A stretch of DNA of 64,000 nt from Microtetraspora fusca (GTDB taxonomy: Bacteria; Actinomycetota; Actinomycetes; Streptosporangiales; Streptosporangiaceae). The notes beneath the pieces are model-generated. The model saw only the letters and a program-made list of their open reading frames with translations, did not search any database and had not been told where the DNA came from. Of this stretch, positions 48,884 through 64,000 are shown piece by piece. A program made the translations under genes and the position numbers. Every line of letters starts with the position of its first letter. Within the stretch, counting starts at the first letter, position 1. The stretch covers positions 418,787 to 482,786 of the forward strand of contig NZ_BBYK01000038.1 in NCBI RefSeq assembly GCF_001570365.1. The letters run 5' to 3'.

Positions 48884-49732
48884 TCAGCTCCCTTCGGCAC
48901 CCGGCTGCTCCGCCGGGCCGGTCTCAGGGGCGGCCTGTGCGGCAGCCTCGGTTCTGGGGGCGCGGTCGCCACGGCCACCGGCGCCACGACGCGGACGGTC
49001 GCCGCCGCCACGACGCGGACGGTCACCGGCTCCACCACGACGGTCGTCGCGCTCACGGCGCTGGCCCGCACGGGCACCGGCCGCGGCGGCCTCGCGCTCG
49101 GCGCGACTGGTCGGGGCCTCACCCTTGTAGATCCACACCTTCACGCCGATGCGGCCGAAGGTGGTGCGGGCCTCGTAGAAGCCGTAGTCGATGTCGGCGC
49201 GGAGCGTGTGCAGGGGCACGCGGCCCTCGCGGTAGAACTCCGAGCGGGACATCTCGGCGCCGCCCAGACGACCGGAGCACTGCACCCGGATGCCCTTGGC
49301 GCCGCTCTTCATGGCGGACTGCATGGCCTTGCGCATGGCCCGGCGGAACGAGACGCGGCTGGAGAGCTGCTCGGCCACGCCCTGCGCGACGAGCTGCGCG
49401 TCGATCTCGGGGTTCTTCACCTCGAGGATGTTCAGCTGGACCTGCTTCTTGGTCAGCTTCTCCAGGTCGCCACGGATGCGGTCGGCCTCGGCGCCGCGGC
49501 GGCCGATGACGATGCCCGGCCGGGCGGTGTGGATGTCGACCTGGACGCGGTCCGTGGTGCGCTCGATCTCGACCTTGGAGATGCCGGCCCGCTCCATGCC
49601 CTTCTGCAGCATGCGACGGATCGCAACGTCCTCGGCGACGTACGACTTGTAGAGCTTGTCGGCGTACCACCGGCTCTTGAAGTCGGTCGTGATGCCGAGG
49701 CGGAACCCGTGCGGGTTAACCTTCTGGCCCAC
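48884..49732 (-). CDS. rpsC: 30S ribosomal protein S3
   Basis: 282 residues from GTG 49732. [22 protein letters not shown] motif [20 protein letters not shown] and [20 protein letters not shown]. The last 65 residues are an Arg/Gly-rich then Ala/Glu-rich tail ([20 protein letters not shown]), longer than in E. coli. GTG shares a base with the rplV TAG (TAGTG). Confidence 0.97.
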   Translation of the reverse strand: MGQKVNPHGFRLGITTDFKSRWYADKLYKSYVAEDVAIRRMLQKGMERAGISKVEIERTTDRVQVDIHTARPGIVIGRRGAEADRIRGDLEKLTKKQVQLNILEVKNPEIDAQLVAQGVAEQLSSRVSFRRAMRKAMQSAMKSGAKGIRVQCSGRLGGAEMSRSEFYREGRVPLHTLRADIDYGFYEARTTFGRIGVKVWIYKGEAPTSRAEREAAAAGARAGQRRERDDRRGGAGDRPRRGGGDRPRRGAGGRGDRAPRTEAAAQAAPETGPAEQPGAEGS

Positions 49733-50085
49733 TAGCGGGTCCTTCCCTTCGGCTCGCGGGACTCCACAATCACGGTGATGTGGCTGGTCCGCTTGTTGAT
49801 CCGATAGGCACGACCCTGGGCACGCGGCCGGAACCGCTTCAGCGTCGGTCCCTCGTCGACCCACGCGCGGCTCACGAAGAGCGTCTCACGGTCGAGCTTG
49901 AAGTTGTGCTCAGCGTTCGCGATCGCGCTCGAGAGCACCTTGTACACGGTCTCGCTCGCCGCCTGGGGAGCGAACTGCAGCACGGCCTGCGCCTCCGAAG
50001 CGGGCAGCCCGCGAATGAGGTCCACCACACGGCGGGCCTTCCGGGGCGTGTGGCGCGCATACCGCGCCTGTGCCCTGGCTTCCAT
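49732..50085 (-). CDS. rplV: 50S ribosomal protein L22
   Basis: 117 residues from ATG 50085, with GAGGAG 6 nt upstream. [20 protein letters not shown], then [20 protein letters not shown] and [20 protein letters not shown]. The loop lines the exit tunnel near macrolide sites. Confidence 0.97.
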   Translation of the reverse strand: MEARAQARYARHTPRKARRVVDLIRGLPASEAQAVLQFAPQAASETVYKVLSSAIANAEHNFKLDRETLFVSRAWVDEGPTLKRFRPRAQGRAYRINKRTSHITVIVESREPKGRTR

Positions 50086-50117
50086 CGCTGTCTCCTCTAA
50101 TGCTTGCTTGAAGGCGC

Positions 50118-50396
50118 TTACCGCCGGCTGCGGCGGTCTTCCTTGACGTGGCTGCGGAACGTCCGCGTAGGAGCGAACTCTCCGAGCTTGTGACCGATCA
50201 TCGACTCGGTGATGAACACCGGGACGTGCTTGCGGCCGTCGTGCACGGCGATCGTGTGACCCAGCATGTCGGGCACGATCATGGAGCGCCGCGACCACGT
50301 CTTGATGACGTTCTTGGTGCCCTTCTCGTTCTGGGCGTCCACCTTCTTCGTAAGGTGGTCGTCCACGAAGGGACCCTTCTTAAGGCTACGTGGCAT
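50118..50396 (-). CDS. rpsS: 30S ribosomal protein S19
   Basis: 92 residues. [40 protein letters not shown] and [20 protein letters not shown]. Contacts S13 in the 30S head. 11 bp after rplB. Confidence 0.98.
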   Translation of the reverse strand: MPRSLKKGPFVDDHLTKKVDAQNEKGTKNVIKTWSRRSMIVPDMLGHTIAVHDGRKHVPVFITESMIGHKLGEFAPTRTFRSHVKEDRRSRR

Positions 50397-50407
50397 TTCG
50401 GCTGCTC

Positions 50408-51244
50408 CTACCGCTTCTTCCTCTTGCTCCGACGACGGATGATCAGCCGGTCGCTGGCCTTGTTCGCCTGTCGGGTGCGGCCCTCGGGCTTGCCCTTCGG
50501 GTTCACCGGGTGACGACCGCCGGACGTCTTACCCTCACCACCACCATGCGGATGGTCGACCGGGTTCATGGCGACACCGCGAACCGTGGGGCGCTTGCCC
50601 TTCCAACGGTTACGGCCGGCCTTACCGATGTTGATGTTGGCCTGCTCGGCGTTGCCCACCTGACCGACGCTGGCCCGGCAGCGGACGTCGACCTGGCGCA
50701 TTTCACCGGACGGCATACGCAGCGTGGCGTACGCGCCCTCCTTCGCCAGGAGCTGGATCTGCGCGCCGGCGCTGCGGCCGAGCTTCGCGCCACCGCCCGG
50801 ACGGAGCTCCACCGCGTGGATGAAGGTACCCGTCGGGATGTTGCGCAGGGGCAGGCAGTTGCCCGGCTTGATGTCGGCGCCAGGGCCGTTCTCGATGCGG
50901 TCACCCTGCTTGAGGCCGGTCGGCGCGAGAATGTAGCGCTTCTCGCCGTCGGCGTAGTGGAGCAGCGCGATCCGGGAGGTCCGGTTCGGGTCGTACTCGA
51001 TGTGCGCGACCTTGGCCGGGATCCCGTCCTTGTCGTGGCGGCGGAAGTCGATGATCCGGTAGGCGCGCTTGTGCCCGCCGCCCTGGTGCCGGGCGGTGAC
51101 CCGGCCGTGGACGTTACGGCCGCCCTTGCTGTGCAGGGGAGCAAGCAGCGACTTCTCGGGCGTGCTGCGCGTGATCTCGGCGAAGTCCGAGACACTCGCG
51201 CCGCGCCGACCCGGCGTCGTCGGCTTGTACTTACGGATGCCCAT
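50408..51244 (-). CDS. rplB: 50S ribosomal protein L2
   Basis: 278 residues. [40 protein letters not shown] and [20 protein letters not shown], containing the conserved His near the peptidyl-transferase centre. 142 bp after rplW. Confidence 0.98.
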   Translation of the reverse strand: MGIRKYKPTTPGRRGASVSDFAEITRSTPEKSLLAPLHSKGGRNVHGRVTARHQGGGHKRAYRIIDFRRHDKDGIPAKVAHIEYDPNRTSRIALLHYADGEKRYILAPTGLKQGDRIENGPGADIKPGNCLPLRNIPTGTFIHAVELRPGGGAKLGRSAGAQIQLLAKEGAYATLRMPSGEMRQVDVRCRASVGQVGNAEQANINIGKAGRNRWKGKRPTVRGVAMNPVDHPHGGGEGKTSGGRHPVNPKGKPEGRTRQANKASDRLIIRRRSKRKKR

Positions 51245-51324
51245 CTTTTTCGTTCATCCTTCGTCGGTTCATACCGGTCGGAGTCCGCCTCACGGCGGTC
51301 CCCCCGGTGCTAACTACGTGGGTC

Positions 51325-51366
51325 GGGTGCCCGGTGCCGAACCTCAGCTGGTACGGCAGGGCACCC
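51325..51366 (-). other. hairpin in the rplW-rplB gap
   Basis: 8-bp stem GGGTGCCC/GGGCACCC with an inner TGCCG/CGGCA pair, between the rplW stop and rplB start. No T-tract. Confidence 0.45.
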
Positions 51367-51386
51367 TTCCCTTACGCGGCGGACCC

Positions 51387-51689
51387 TCAGCCGATCTGGC
51401 CGAAGATGTCGATCCGGTCGCCCTCGGCCAGGCTCACAATCGCGCGCTTGGTGTCGGGGCGCTGGCCGAATCCCGTCCGGGTCCGCTTGCGCTTGCCCTG
51501 GCGGTTGATCGTGTTCACGCTGGTGACCTTGACGCCGAAGATCTGCTCGACGGCGATCTTCACCTGCGTCTTGTTGGCACCCTTGCGCACCAGGAACGTG
51601 TACTTGTTGTGCTCATCGATCAGGCCGTAGCTCTTCTCGGAGACGATCGGCTTGAGGATGATGTCGCGCGGGTCGGCGATCTTCTCCAT
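51387..51689 (-). CDS. rplW: 50S ribosomal protein L23
   Basis: 100 residues from ATG 51689. [40 protein letters not shown] and [18 protein letters not shown]. Docking site for SRP and trigger factor. TGATG overlap with rplD. Confidence 0.97.
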   Translation of the reverse strand: MEKIADPRDIILKPIVSEKSYGLIDEHNKYTFLVRKGANKTQVKIAVEQIFGVKVTSVNTINRQGKRKRTRTGFGQRPDTKRAIVSLAEGDRIDIFGQIG

Positions 51690-52336
51690 CAGGCCTCTTC
51701 CTTCCCGCTCTTCGCGAGCCGAGCCACGACCTGCTCGTAGGCCTCCTGAGTGAAGACCACGTCGTCGTAGCACAGAACGTCGTAGGTGTTGAGCTGCCCG
51801 GCGTCCAGCAGGTGGACCTCGGGCGCGTTGCGCAGGCTGAGCCAGGTCAGCTCGTCGTTCTCGTCGACGACGACGAGGACGCTGCGAGCCTGCGTGATCT
51901 TGCGGAGCGCCTCGAGAGCGGCCTTGGTCTTGGGCGTGTCACCCGTGACCAGAGCGCTCACGACGTGCACGCGGCCACCGCTCGCCCGGTCGGAGAGAGC
52001 GCCGAGGAGAGCGGCGGTCTTCATCTTCTTGGGCGTCCGCTGGTCGTAGGACCGCGGCTGCGGGCCGTGGACGGTGCCACCGCCGGCGAACTGCGGGGCG
52101 CGGGTCGAGCCCTGGCGGGCGCGGCCGGTGCCCTTCTGGCGGTACGGCTTCTTGCCGCCACCGCGGACGTCACCACGGGTCTTGGTCGCGTGGGTGCCCT
52201 GCCGACGAGCGGCGAGCTGGGCGACGACGACCTGGTGGATCAGCGGGATGTTGACCTTGGCGCCGAAGATCTCCTCCGGCAGGTCGACGGTGCCCGTCTT
52301 GGCACCGCTGGCGTCGAGGACGTCAATGCTCGTCAC
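51689..52336 (-). CDS. rplD: 50S ribosomal protein L4
   Basis: 215 residues, GTG start overlapping the rplC TGA (GTGA). [20 protein letters not shown] and the tunnel loop [20 protein letters not shown] are diagnostic. In E. coli L4 also represses the S10 operon; nothing here shows that directly. Confidence 0.97.
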   Translation of the reverse strand: MTSIDVLDASGAKTGTVDLPEEIFGAKVNIPLIHQVVVAQLAARRQGTHATKTRGDVRGGGKKPYRQKGTGRARQGSTRAPQFAGGGTVHGPQPRSYDQRTPKKMKTAALLGALSDRASGGRVHVVSALVTGDTPKTKAALEALRKITQARSVLVVVDENDELTWLSLRNAPEVHLLDAGQLNTYDVLCYDDVVFTQEAYEQVVARLAKSGKEEA

Positions 52337-52986
52337 TTCGCAGCCCCCTTCTTGGCAGCGGTGCGAATCAGGACCAGGCTGCCGTTGGCGCCGGGAATCG
52401 CACCCTTGATCAGGATGAGGTTCTTCTCGGCGTCCACGGCGTGGACCTTCAGGCTCTGGACGGTGGTGCGGGCGTTACCCGAACGACCGGCCATGCGCAG
52501 GCCCTTGAAGACGCGGCCCGGGGTGGCGCAGCCGCCGATGGAGCCCGGCGAGCGGTGCTTGCGCTGGGTACCGTGCGAGGCGCCCAGACCGCCGAAGCCG
52601 TGACGCTTCATGACGCCGGTGAAGCCCTTGCCCTTGCTCTTGCCCGTCACGTCGACGTGCTGCCCGGCCTCGAACGCGTCCGCCAGGACCTCCTGGCCGA
52701 CCGCGTACTCGGACGCGTCCTCGGTGCGAACCTCGACGAAGTACCGGCGCGGCGTGATGTCGTGCTTGCGCAGGTAGTCGCCGAGCGGCTTGTTGACCTT
52801 GCGCGGGTCGATCTGGCCGTAACCGAGCTGGATGGCGGAGTAGCCGTCCTTCTCCGGCGTGCGAACCCGGGTCACCACGCACGGACCGGCCTCGACCACG
52901 GTAACCGGGACGATCCGGTTCGCCTCATCGAAGACCTGGGTCATGCCGAGCTTCTTGCCCAGGACGCCCTTGATCTGCTTAGCCAT
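52333..52986 (-). CDS. rplC: 50S ribosomal protein L3
   Basis: 217 residues. [40 protein letters not shown] and [20 protein letters not shown]. Finger near the peptidyl-transferase centre. 14 bp after rpsJ. Confidence 0.98.
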   Translation of the reverse strand: MAKQIKGVLGKKLGMTQVFDEANRIVPVTVVEAGPCVVTRVRTPEKDGYSAIQLGYGQIDPRKVNKPLGDYLRKHDITPRRYFVEVRTEDASEYAVGQEVLADAFEAGQHVDVTGKSKGKGFTGVMKRHGFGGLGASHGTQRKHRSPGSIGGCATPGRVFKGLRMAGRSGNARTTVQSLKVHAVDAEKNLILIKGAIPGANGSLVLIRTAAKKGAAK

Positions 52987-53000
52987 GTCAGTGCGTTCCC

Positions 53001-53309
53001 TCAGAGCTTGATCGAGATGTCAACGCCGGCAGGGAGGTCGAGACGCATGAGCGAGTCGACGGTCTTCGGCGTCGGGTCGATGATGTCAATCAGCCGCTTG
53101 TGCGTACGCATCTCAAAGTGCTCGCGGCTGTCCTTGTACTTGTGCGGCGACCGGATGACGCAGTACACGTTCTTCTCGGTCGGCAGCGGCACCGGGCCAG
53201 CGACCTTGGCGCCGGTCCGCGTCACCGTCTCGACGATCTTCTTGGCCGAGCTGTCGATGACCTCGTGGTCATACGCCTTAAGCCGGATGCGGATCTTCTG
53301 TCCCGCCAT
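53001..53309 (-). CDS. rpsJ: 30S ribosomal protein S10
   Basis: 102 residues from ATG 53309, with GAGG 5 nt upstream. [40 protein letters not shown] and [20 protein letters not shown]. First gene of the S10 operon. The 248-bp leader up to tuf is packed with hairpins. Confidence 0.98.
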   Translation of the reverse strand: MAGQKIRIRLKAYDHEVIDSSAKKIVETVTRTGAKVAGPVPLPTEKNVYCVIRSPHKYKDSREHFEMRTHKRLIDIIDPTPKTVDSLMRLDLPAGVDISIKL

Positions 53310-53409
53310 AATGGCCTCGGTGTCCTTCGCTGTCGTCCTATTAAGCTTCGTGCGGCCTACTGCCGCTGGTAGTCCCACGTAACAGACAGTCCGGAACAGG
53401 TCCGTTCTT

Positions 53410-53465
53410 CCGTGATCCGGCAGTCGTTTCGGTCACATTTCGCCGAAACGGCTGCGAGATCACGG
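53410..53465 (-). promoter_or_regulatory. long imperfect hairpin in the S10 leader
   Basis: Outer 8-bp stem CCGTGATC/GATCACGG and inner 12-position stem CAGTCGTTTCGG/CCGAAACGGCTG (one G-T), with 3-nt internal loops and a 10-nt apical loop. About 100 nt before rpsJ. No T-tract, so a leader regulatory structure or processing site is as likely as a terminator. Confidence 0.55.
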
Positions 53466-53511
53466 TCAGGTCTTCCGTGGGGTGAGGAGCCGGAGGCTCC
53501 CCTCGTGGATC

Positions 53512-53543
53512 GGCGGTCAGGCCCTGGTGCGGGCCCGACCGCC
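53512..53543 (-). terminator. hairpin after tuf
   Basis: 12-position stem GGCGGTCAGGCC with one mismatch and an 8-nt loop, 15 bp past the tuf stop. No T-tract, but position fits a str-operon terminator. Confidence 0.5.
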
Positions 53544-53557
53544 GCCCCGCGATCGTA

Positions 53558-54751
<1,194 letters not shown>

Positions 54752-54811
54752 TGGTCTGTCTCCTTAGAGATTCTGACTTGACTTTCGTCTTCTAACTCAG
54801 GCTCTGTACGA

Positions 54812-54834
54812 CGGGGCGTGACGAGCACGCCCCG
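54812..54834 (-). other. hairpin in the fusA-tuf gap
   Basis: Perfect 9-bp stem CGGGGCGTG/CACGCCCCG with an ACGAG loop, between the fusA stop and tuf start. Could tune tuf expression or be a processing site. Confidence 0.5.
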
Positions 54835-54853
54835 CGCACAGGGACGAGGTGCG

Positions 54854-56953
<2,100 letters not shown>

Positions 56954-56986
56954 TGCTTTGCGTCCTTAACTCGTCGTAGGTGCCGA

Positions 56987-57457
56987 CTACCAGCGGTAGT
57001 GGGCGAAGGCCTTGTTGGACTCGGCCATCTTGTGCGTGTCCTCGCGCCGCTTCACGCTGGCGCCAAGGCCGTTGCTGGCGTCGAGGAGCTCGTTCATGAG
57101 CCGCTCGGTCATGGTCTTCTCACGGCGGGCCCGGCTGTACTGCACGAGCCAGCGGAGAGCCAGGGTGGTGCTGCGCGCGGCGCGCACCTCGACCGGGACC
57201 TGGTAGGTGGCGCCACCGACGCGGCGGCTGCGGACCTCCAGGGTGGGCTTGACGTTGTCGAGCGCACGCTTGAGCGTGACGACCGGGTCGTTGCCGGTCT
57301 TGTCCCGGCAGCCCTCGAGAGCGCCGTAGACGATCGACTGCGCGATCGAGCGCTTGCCGTCCAGGAGAACCTTGTTGATCAAGGCGGTCACCAACGGCGA
57401 GTTGTGCACCGGGTCTGCGACCAGCTGGCGGCGACCAGGGGAACCCTTGCGCGGCAT
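56987..57457 (-). CDS. rpsG: 30S ribosomal protein S7
   Basis: 156 residues. [40 protein letters not shown] and [20 protein letters not shown]. Nucleates the 30S head. Begins one base after the rpsL stop. Confidence 0.98.
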   Translation of the reverse strand: MPRKGSPGRRQLVADPVHNSPLVTALINKVLLDGKRSIAQSIVYGALEGCRDKTGNDPVVTLKRALDNVKPTLEVRSRRVGGATYQVPVEVRAARSTTLALRWLVQYSRARREKTMTERLMNELLDASNGLGASVKRREDTHKMAESNKAFAHYRW

Positions 57458-57458
57458 G

Positions 57459-57833
57459 TCAGCTCTTCTCCTTCTTAGCGCCGTAGCGGCTGCGGGCCTG
57501 CTTGCGGTTGCGGACACCCTGGGTGTCCAGCGAGCCGCGGATGATCTTGTAACGAACACCCGGCAGGTCCTTCACACGGCCGCCACGCACGAGCACGATG
57601 GAGTGCTCCTGAAGGTTGTGACCGACACCCGGGATGTAGGCCGTGACCTCGATGCCGTTGGTGAGCCGAACACGGGCCACCTTGCGCAGCGCCGAGTTGG
57701 GCTTCTTGGGGGTCGTGGTGTAAACGCGGGTGCAAACGCCGCGCCGCTGCGGGCTCCCCTTGAGGGCAGGCGTCTTGGTCTTACTGACCTTGTCCTGCCG
57801 GCCCTTGCGGACCAACTGCTGAATCGTGGGCAC
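57459..57833 (-). CDS. rpsL: 30S ribosomal protein S12
   Basis: 124 residues, GTG start. [39 protein letters not shown] and the [17 protein letters not shown] segment. Both lysines where streptomycin-resistance changes arise are wild type. First gene of rpsL-rpsG-fusA-tuf. Confidence 0.98.
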   Translation of the reverse strand: MPTIQQLVRKGRQDKVSKTKTPALKGSPQRRGVCTRVYTTTPKKPNSALRKVARVRLTNGIEVTAYIPGVGHNLQEHSIVLVRGGRVKDLPGVRYKIIRGSLDTQGVRNRKQARSRYGAKKEKS

Positions 57834-58164
57834 CGCGTCTCCGTTTCGTGCCTAGCCGGTGATACGTGAACCCTGGATGGAGCACCTCCCCGGCACGATC
57901 GCGGCCCGCTGACGCGAACCCCTCTCTGCCCGGCTCGGAATCCATTCCAGGTTGTGCTTTCGCAGGTACTGCCGGTGTCATGACCTGCTCGTTTTGGAAC
58001 TCCTTCGACCCCCGCGCTCGGGCGTGTCGCGCACTTGTCGCACCACACCCGGTCGGACCCGGTCGATCTGGAGGAGTCCTGCGGCGCTCGCGCCCACTCC
58101 CGGCATCGGGGGCGGCTCTCCAAGCACACGCATGCGAGCCCATGAACCATGGGCACGAAGGAAA

Positions 58165-58193
58165 AGACTACCCAGCCCCTCGCAACACGTCAA
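58165..58193 (-). promoter_or_regulatory. str operon (rpsL) promoter
   Basis: Minus-strand TTGACG (58193-58188), 17-bp spacer, TAGTCT (58170-58165). Close to the actinobacterial housekeeping consensus. Predicted start near 58158. Confidence 0.75.
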
Positions 58194-58392
58194 AACGGAT
58201 GCGGGGGGTGGTTCGTGATCCGTGTCATGGTCCGCGTGACCCACTCTGTCGCAGGTCACTACAAGCTCGGAGCGAGTATACCCGTACGGCGGGCGCTTCT
58301 GGCCATTTCCCCTATGCGGACCCGCTCGTCTGTCGGCCGCGGCGCTTCCGACCGGTCCCCCGCCTCCCCGCCCGTACGGCCCCGCATGCGAA

Positions 58393-58428
58393 AGCGCCCG
58401 GCATCTGGGCTTCCAGATGCCGGGCGCT
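58393..58428 (-). terminator. rpoBC terminator
   Basis: Perfect 16-bp stem (AGCGCCCGGCATCTGG and complement) with a GCTT loop, 12 bp after the rpoC stop; minus strand continues CTTTCG. Confidence 0.9.
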
Positions 58429-58440
58429 CCCTTCGCCTGA

Positions 58441-62316
<3,876 letters not shown>

Positions 62317-62339
62317 TTTTGATCCCCTCAGCTTCTAGA

Positions 62340-64000
62340 TCAGACCTCTTCGACACTGCTCGGCTCGCGCCGGGACAGGTCGATGCCGAGTTCTTCAGCG
62401 GCACGGAAGACGTCCTCGTCGGTGTCCCGCATCTCGATGGACATGCCGTCGCTCGACAGGACCTCGACGTTGAGGCAGAGCGACTGCATCTCCTTGATGA
62501 GGACCTTGAACGACTCGGGGATGCCCGGCTCGGGGATGTTCTCGCCCTTGACGATGGCCTCGTAGACCTTCACGCGACCGAGAACGTCGTCCGACTTGAT
62601 CGTCAGCAGCTCCTGGAGCGCGTACGCGGCACCGTAGGCCTCGAGGGCCCACACCTCCATCTCACCGAAGCGCTGGCCACCGAACTGGGCCTTACCGCCG
62701 AGCGGCTGCTGGGTGATCATGGAGTACGGACCGGTCGAACGCGCGTGGATCTTGTCGTCGACCAGGTGGAGCAGCTTGAGGATGTAGATGTAGCCGACCG
62801 AGATCGGGTGCGGGAACGGCTCGCCGGAACGGCCGTCGAACAGCCGCGCCTTGCCGTTCTCGCCGACCATGCGCGAACCGTCCCTGTTGACCAGGGTGTT
62901 GTTCAGCAGGCCGACGATCTCCTCCTCGTGGGCGCCGTCGAACACCGGGGTGGCCACCTTGGTGTGCGGCTCGACCTTCGCGAGACCCTTGTCACGCAGG
63001 CGCTCCGCCCAGGCCTCCTCGATGCCTGACACGTCCCACCCTCGGGCCGCGATCCAGCCGAGGTGGGTCTCCAGCACCTGGCCGACGTTCATTCGTCCCG
63101 GAACACCCAGCGGGTTCAGGACGATGTCGACCGGCGTGCCGTCCTCGAGGAACGGCATGTCCTCCACGGGGAGGATCTTGGAGATGACACCCTTGTTGCC
63201 GTGACGGCCGGCGAGCTTGTCGCCGTCGGTGATCTTACGCTTCTGGGCCACGTAGACGCGGACCAGCTCGTTCACGCCGGGCGGAAGCTCGTCGCCCTCC
63301 TCGCGGCTGAACACGCGGACGCCGATGACCTTGCCGGACTCGCCGTGCGGCACCTTCAGGGAGGTGTCGCGGACCTCGCGGGCCTTCTCACCGAAGATCG
63401 CGCGCAGCAGGCGCTCCTCCGGGGTCAGCTCGGTCTCACCCTTGGGAGTGACCTTGCCGACGAGGATGTCACCGGTCGTGACCTCGGCGCCGATGCGGAT
63501 GATGCCGCGCTCGTCGAGGTCGGCGAGGACCTCCTCGGAGACGTTCGGGATGTCCCGGGTGATCTCCTCGGGGCCGAGCTTGGTGTCACGGGCGTCGACC
63601 TCGTGCTCCTCGATGTGGATCGAGGAGAGCACGTCGTCCTGCACCAGGCGCTGGGACAGGATGATCGCGTCCTCGTAGTTGTGACCCTCCCACGGCATGA
63701 ACGCGACGAGCAGGTTCTTGCCGAGCGCCATCTCGCCGGTGTCGGTGCAGGGACCGTCGGCGACGACCTGTCCGGCCTCGACGCGGTCGCCCTCGTGCAC
63801 GATCGGCTTCTGGTTGAAGCAGGTGCCCTGGTTGGACCGCTTGAACTTCGCGACACGGTAGGTGGTGCGCGTGCCATCGTCGTTCATCACGGTGATGTAG
63901 TCGGCGGAGACCTCCTCGACCACACCGGCCTTCTCGGCGCTGATGACGTCGCCGGCGTCCGTGGCGGCGCGGTACTCCATGCCCGTGCCGACCAGCGGGG
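62340..64000 (-). CDS. rpoB: DNA-directed RNA polymerase beta subunit, C-terminal part (5' end outside window)
   Basis: About 553 C-terminal residues. The frame is open through base 64000, where it reads [13 protein letters not shown], so the N-terminal half and the rifampicin region lie beyond the window. [59 protein letters not shown] and [20 protein letters not shown] are beta-subunit signatures. The acidic C-terminus ends near the rpoC start. Confidence 0.98.
   Translation of the reverse strand, partial: PLVGTGMEYRAATDAGDVISAEKAGVVEEVSADYITVMNDDGTRTTYRVAKFKRSNQGTCFNQKPIVHEGDRVEAGQVVADGPCTDTGEMALGKNLLVAFMPWEGHNYEDAIILSQRLVQDDVLSSIHIEEHEVDARDTKLGPEEITRDIPNVSEEVLADLDERGIIRIGAEVTTGDILVGKVTPKGETELTPEERLLRAIFGEKAREVRDTSLKVPHGESGKVIGVRVFSREEGDELPPGVNELVRVYVAQKRKITDGDKLAGRHGNKGVISKILPVEDMPFLEDGTPVDIVLNPLGVPGRMNVGQVLETHLGWIAARGWDVSGIEEAWAERLRDKGLAKVEPHTKVATPVFDGAHEEEIVGLLNNTLVNRDGSRMVGENGKARLFDGRSGEPFPHPISVGYIYILKLLHLVDDKIHARSTGPYSMITQQPLGGKAQFGGQRFGEMEVWALEAYGAAYALQELLTIKSDDVLGRVKVYEAIVKGENIPEPGIPESFKVLIKEMQSLCLNVEVLSSDGMSIEMRDTDEDVFRAAEELGIDLSRREPSSVEEV

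Larger units (their letters stand above)
57834..58440. other. intergenic region, rpoC to rpsL
   Basis: 607 bp holding the rpoC terminator (58393-58428) and a strong str promoter (58165-58193), which leaves a leader of about 325 nt before rpsL. No conserved ORF or RNA gene recognised. Confidence 0.65.

Noticed and set aside
53310-53409. Promoter for rpsJ
   Set aside because: I found no -35/-10 pair with acceptable spacing; TTAATA and TTACGT are isolated matches.

Overview
The window is a 64 kb piece of a high-GC actinobacterial chromosome. Almost every codon ends in G or C, starts are often GTG (TTG for glmM), and the genes are housekeeping. Gene order follows the Mycobacterium/Streptomyces core: guaB3-guaB, DUF5319, an ECF sigma factor, groEL-groES, tsaD-rimI-tsaB, tsaE, alr, nnr, acpS, glmM-rpsI-rplM, truA-rplQ-rpoA, then the spc, S10 and str ribosomal operons to rpoC-rpoB. 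I infer Actinomycetota, probably a filamentous order such as Streptosporangiales. The genus cannot be named from sequence alone.

Layout. 1-9.7 kb: the end of nagA; the purine genes guaB3 and guaB; a TrmB/LuxR-type regulator; a DUF5319 protein; the SigD/ShbA-like sigma factor followed by an overlooked 56-residue RsdA-like anti-sigma peptide; and groEL-groES under a CIRCE operator. 9.7-20.5 kb: a methyltransferase, a heptad-repeat coiled-coil protein, the t6A genes (tsaD, rimI, tsaB, tsaE), a class F sortase with a likely substrate, a hydrolase, alr, nnr and acpS. 20.7-26.4 kb: coaA, a DUF389 membrane protein and a four-gene double ABC-transporter operon on the + strand. 26.4-35.2 kb: glmM-rpsI-rplM, then three + strand envelope proteins (one CAP protein and two tail-anchored paralogues), then truA. 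35.2-64 kb: an almost unbroken minus-strand block of translation and transcription genes, from rplQ back to rpoB.

How the genes work together. The minus-strand block makes ribosomes, RNA polymerase core, EF-Tu, EF-G, IF-1, SecY, Met aminopeptidase and adenylate kinase. Tight stop-start overlaps (TGATG, TAGTG, GTGA) show translational coupling. Several hairpin-rich spacers of 140-390 bp divide it into sub-operons. Guanine nucleotide synthesis, chaperonin, cell-wall precursors (alr, glmM), CoA and ACP maturation and t6A tRNA modification surround it.

The least ordinary features are the minimal anti-sigma peptide at the rsdA position, tandem copies of gene 3' ends just past the stop codons of two genes, many apparently leaderless starts with a -10 box 6-8 nt before the start codon, a dispersed intergenic repeat, a sortase-substrate pair, and two divergent paralogues of an unrecognised envelope protein. 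I saw no tRNA, rRNA, CRISPR array, insertion sequence or phage gene.
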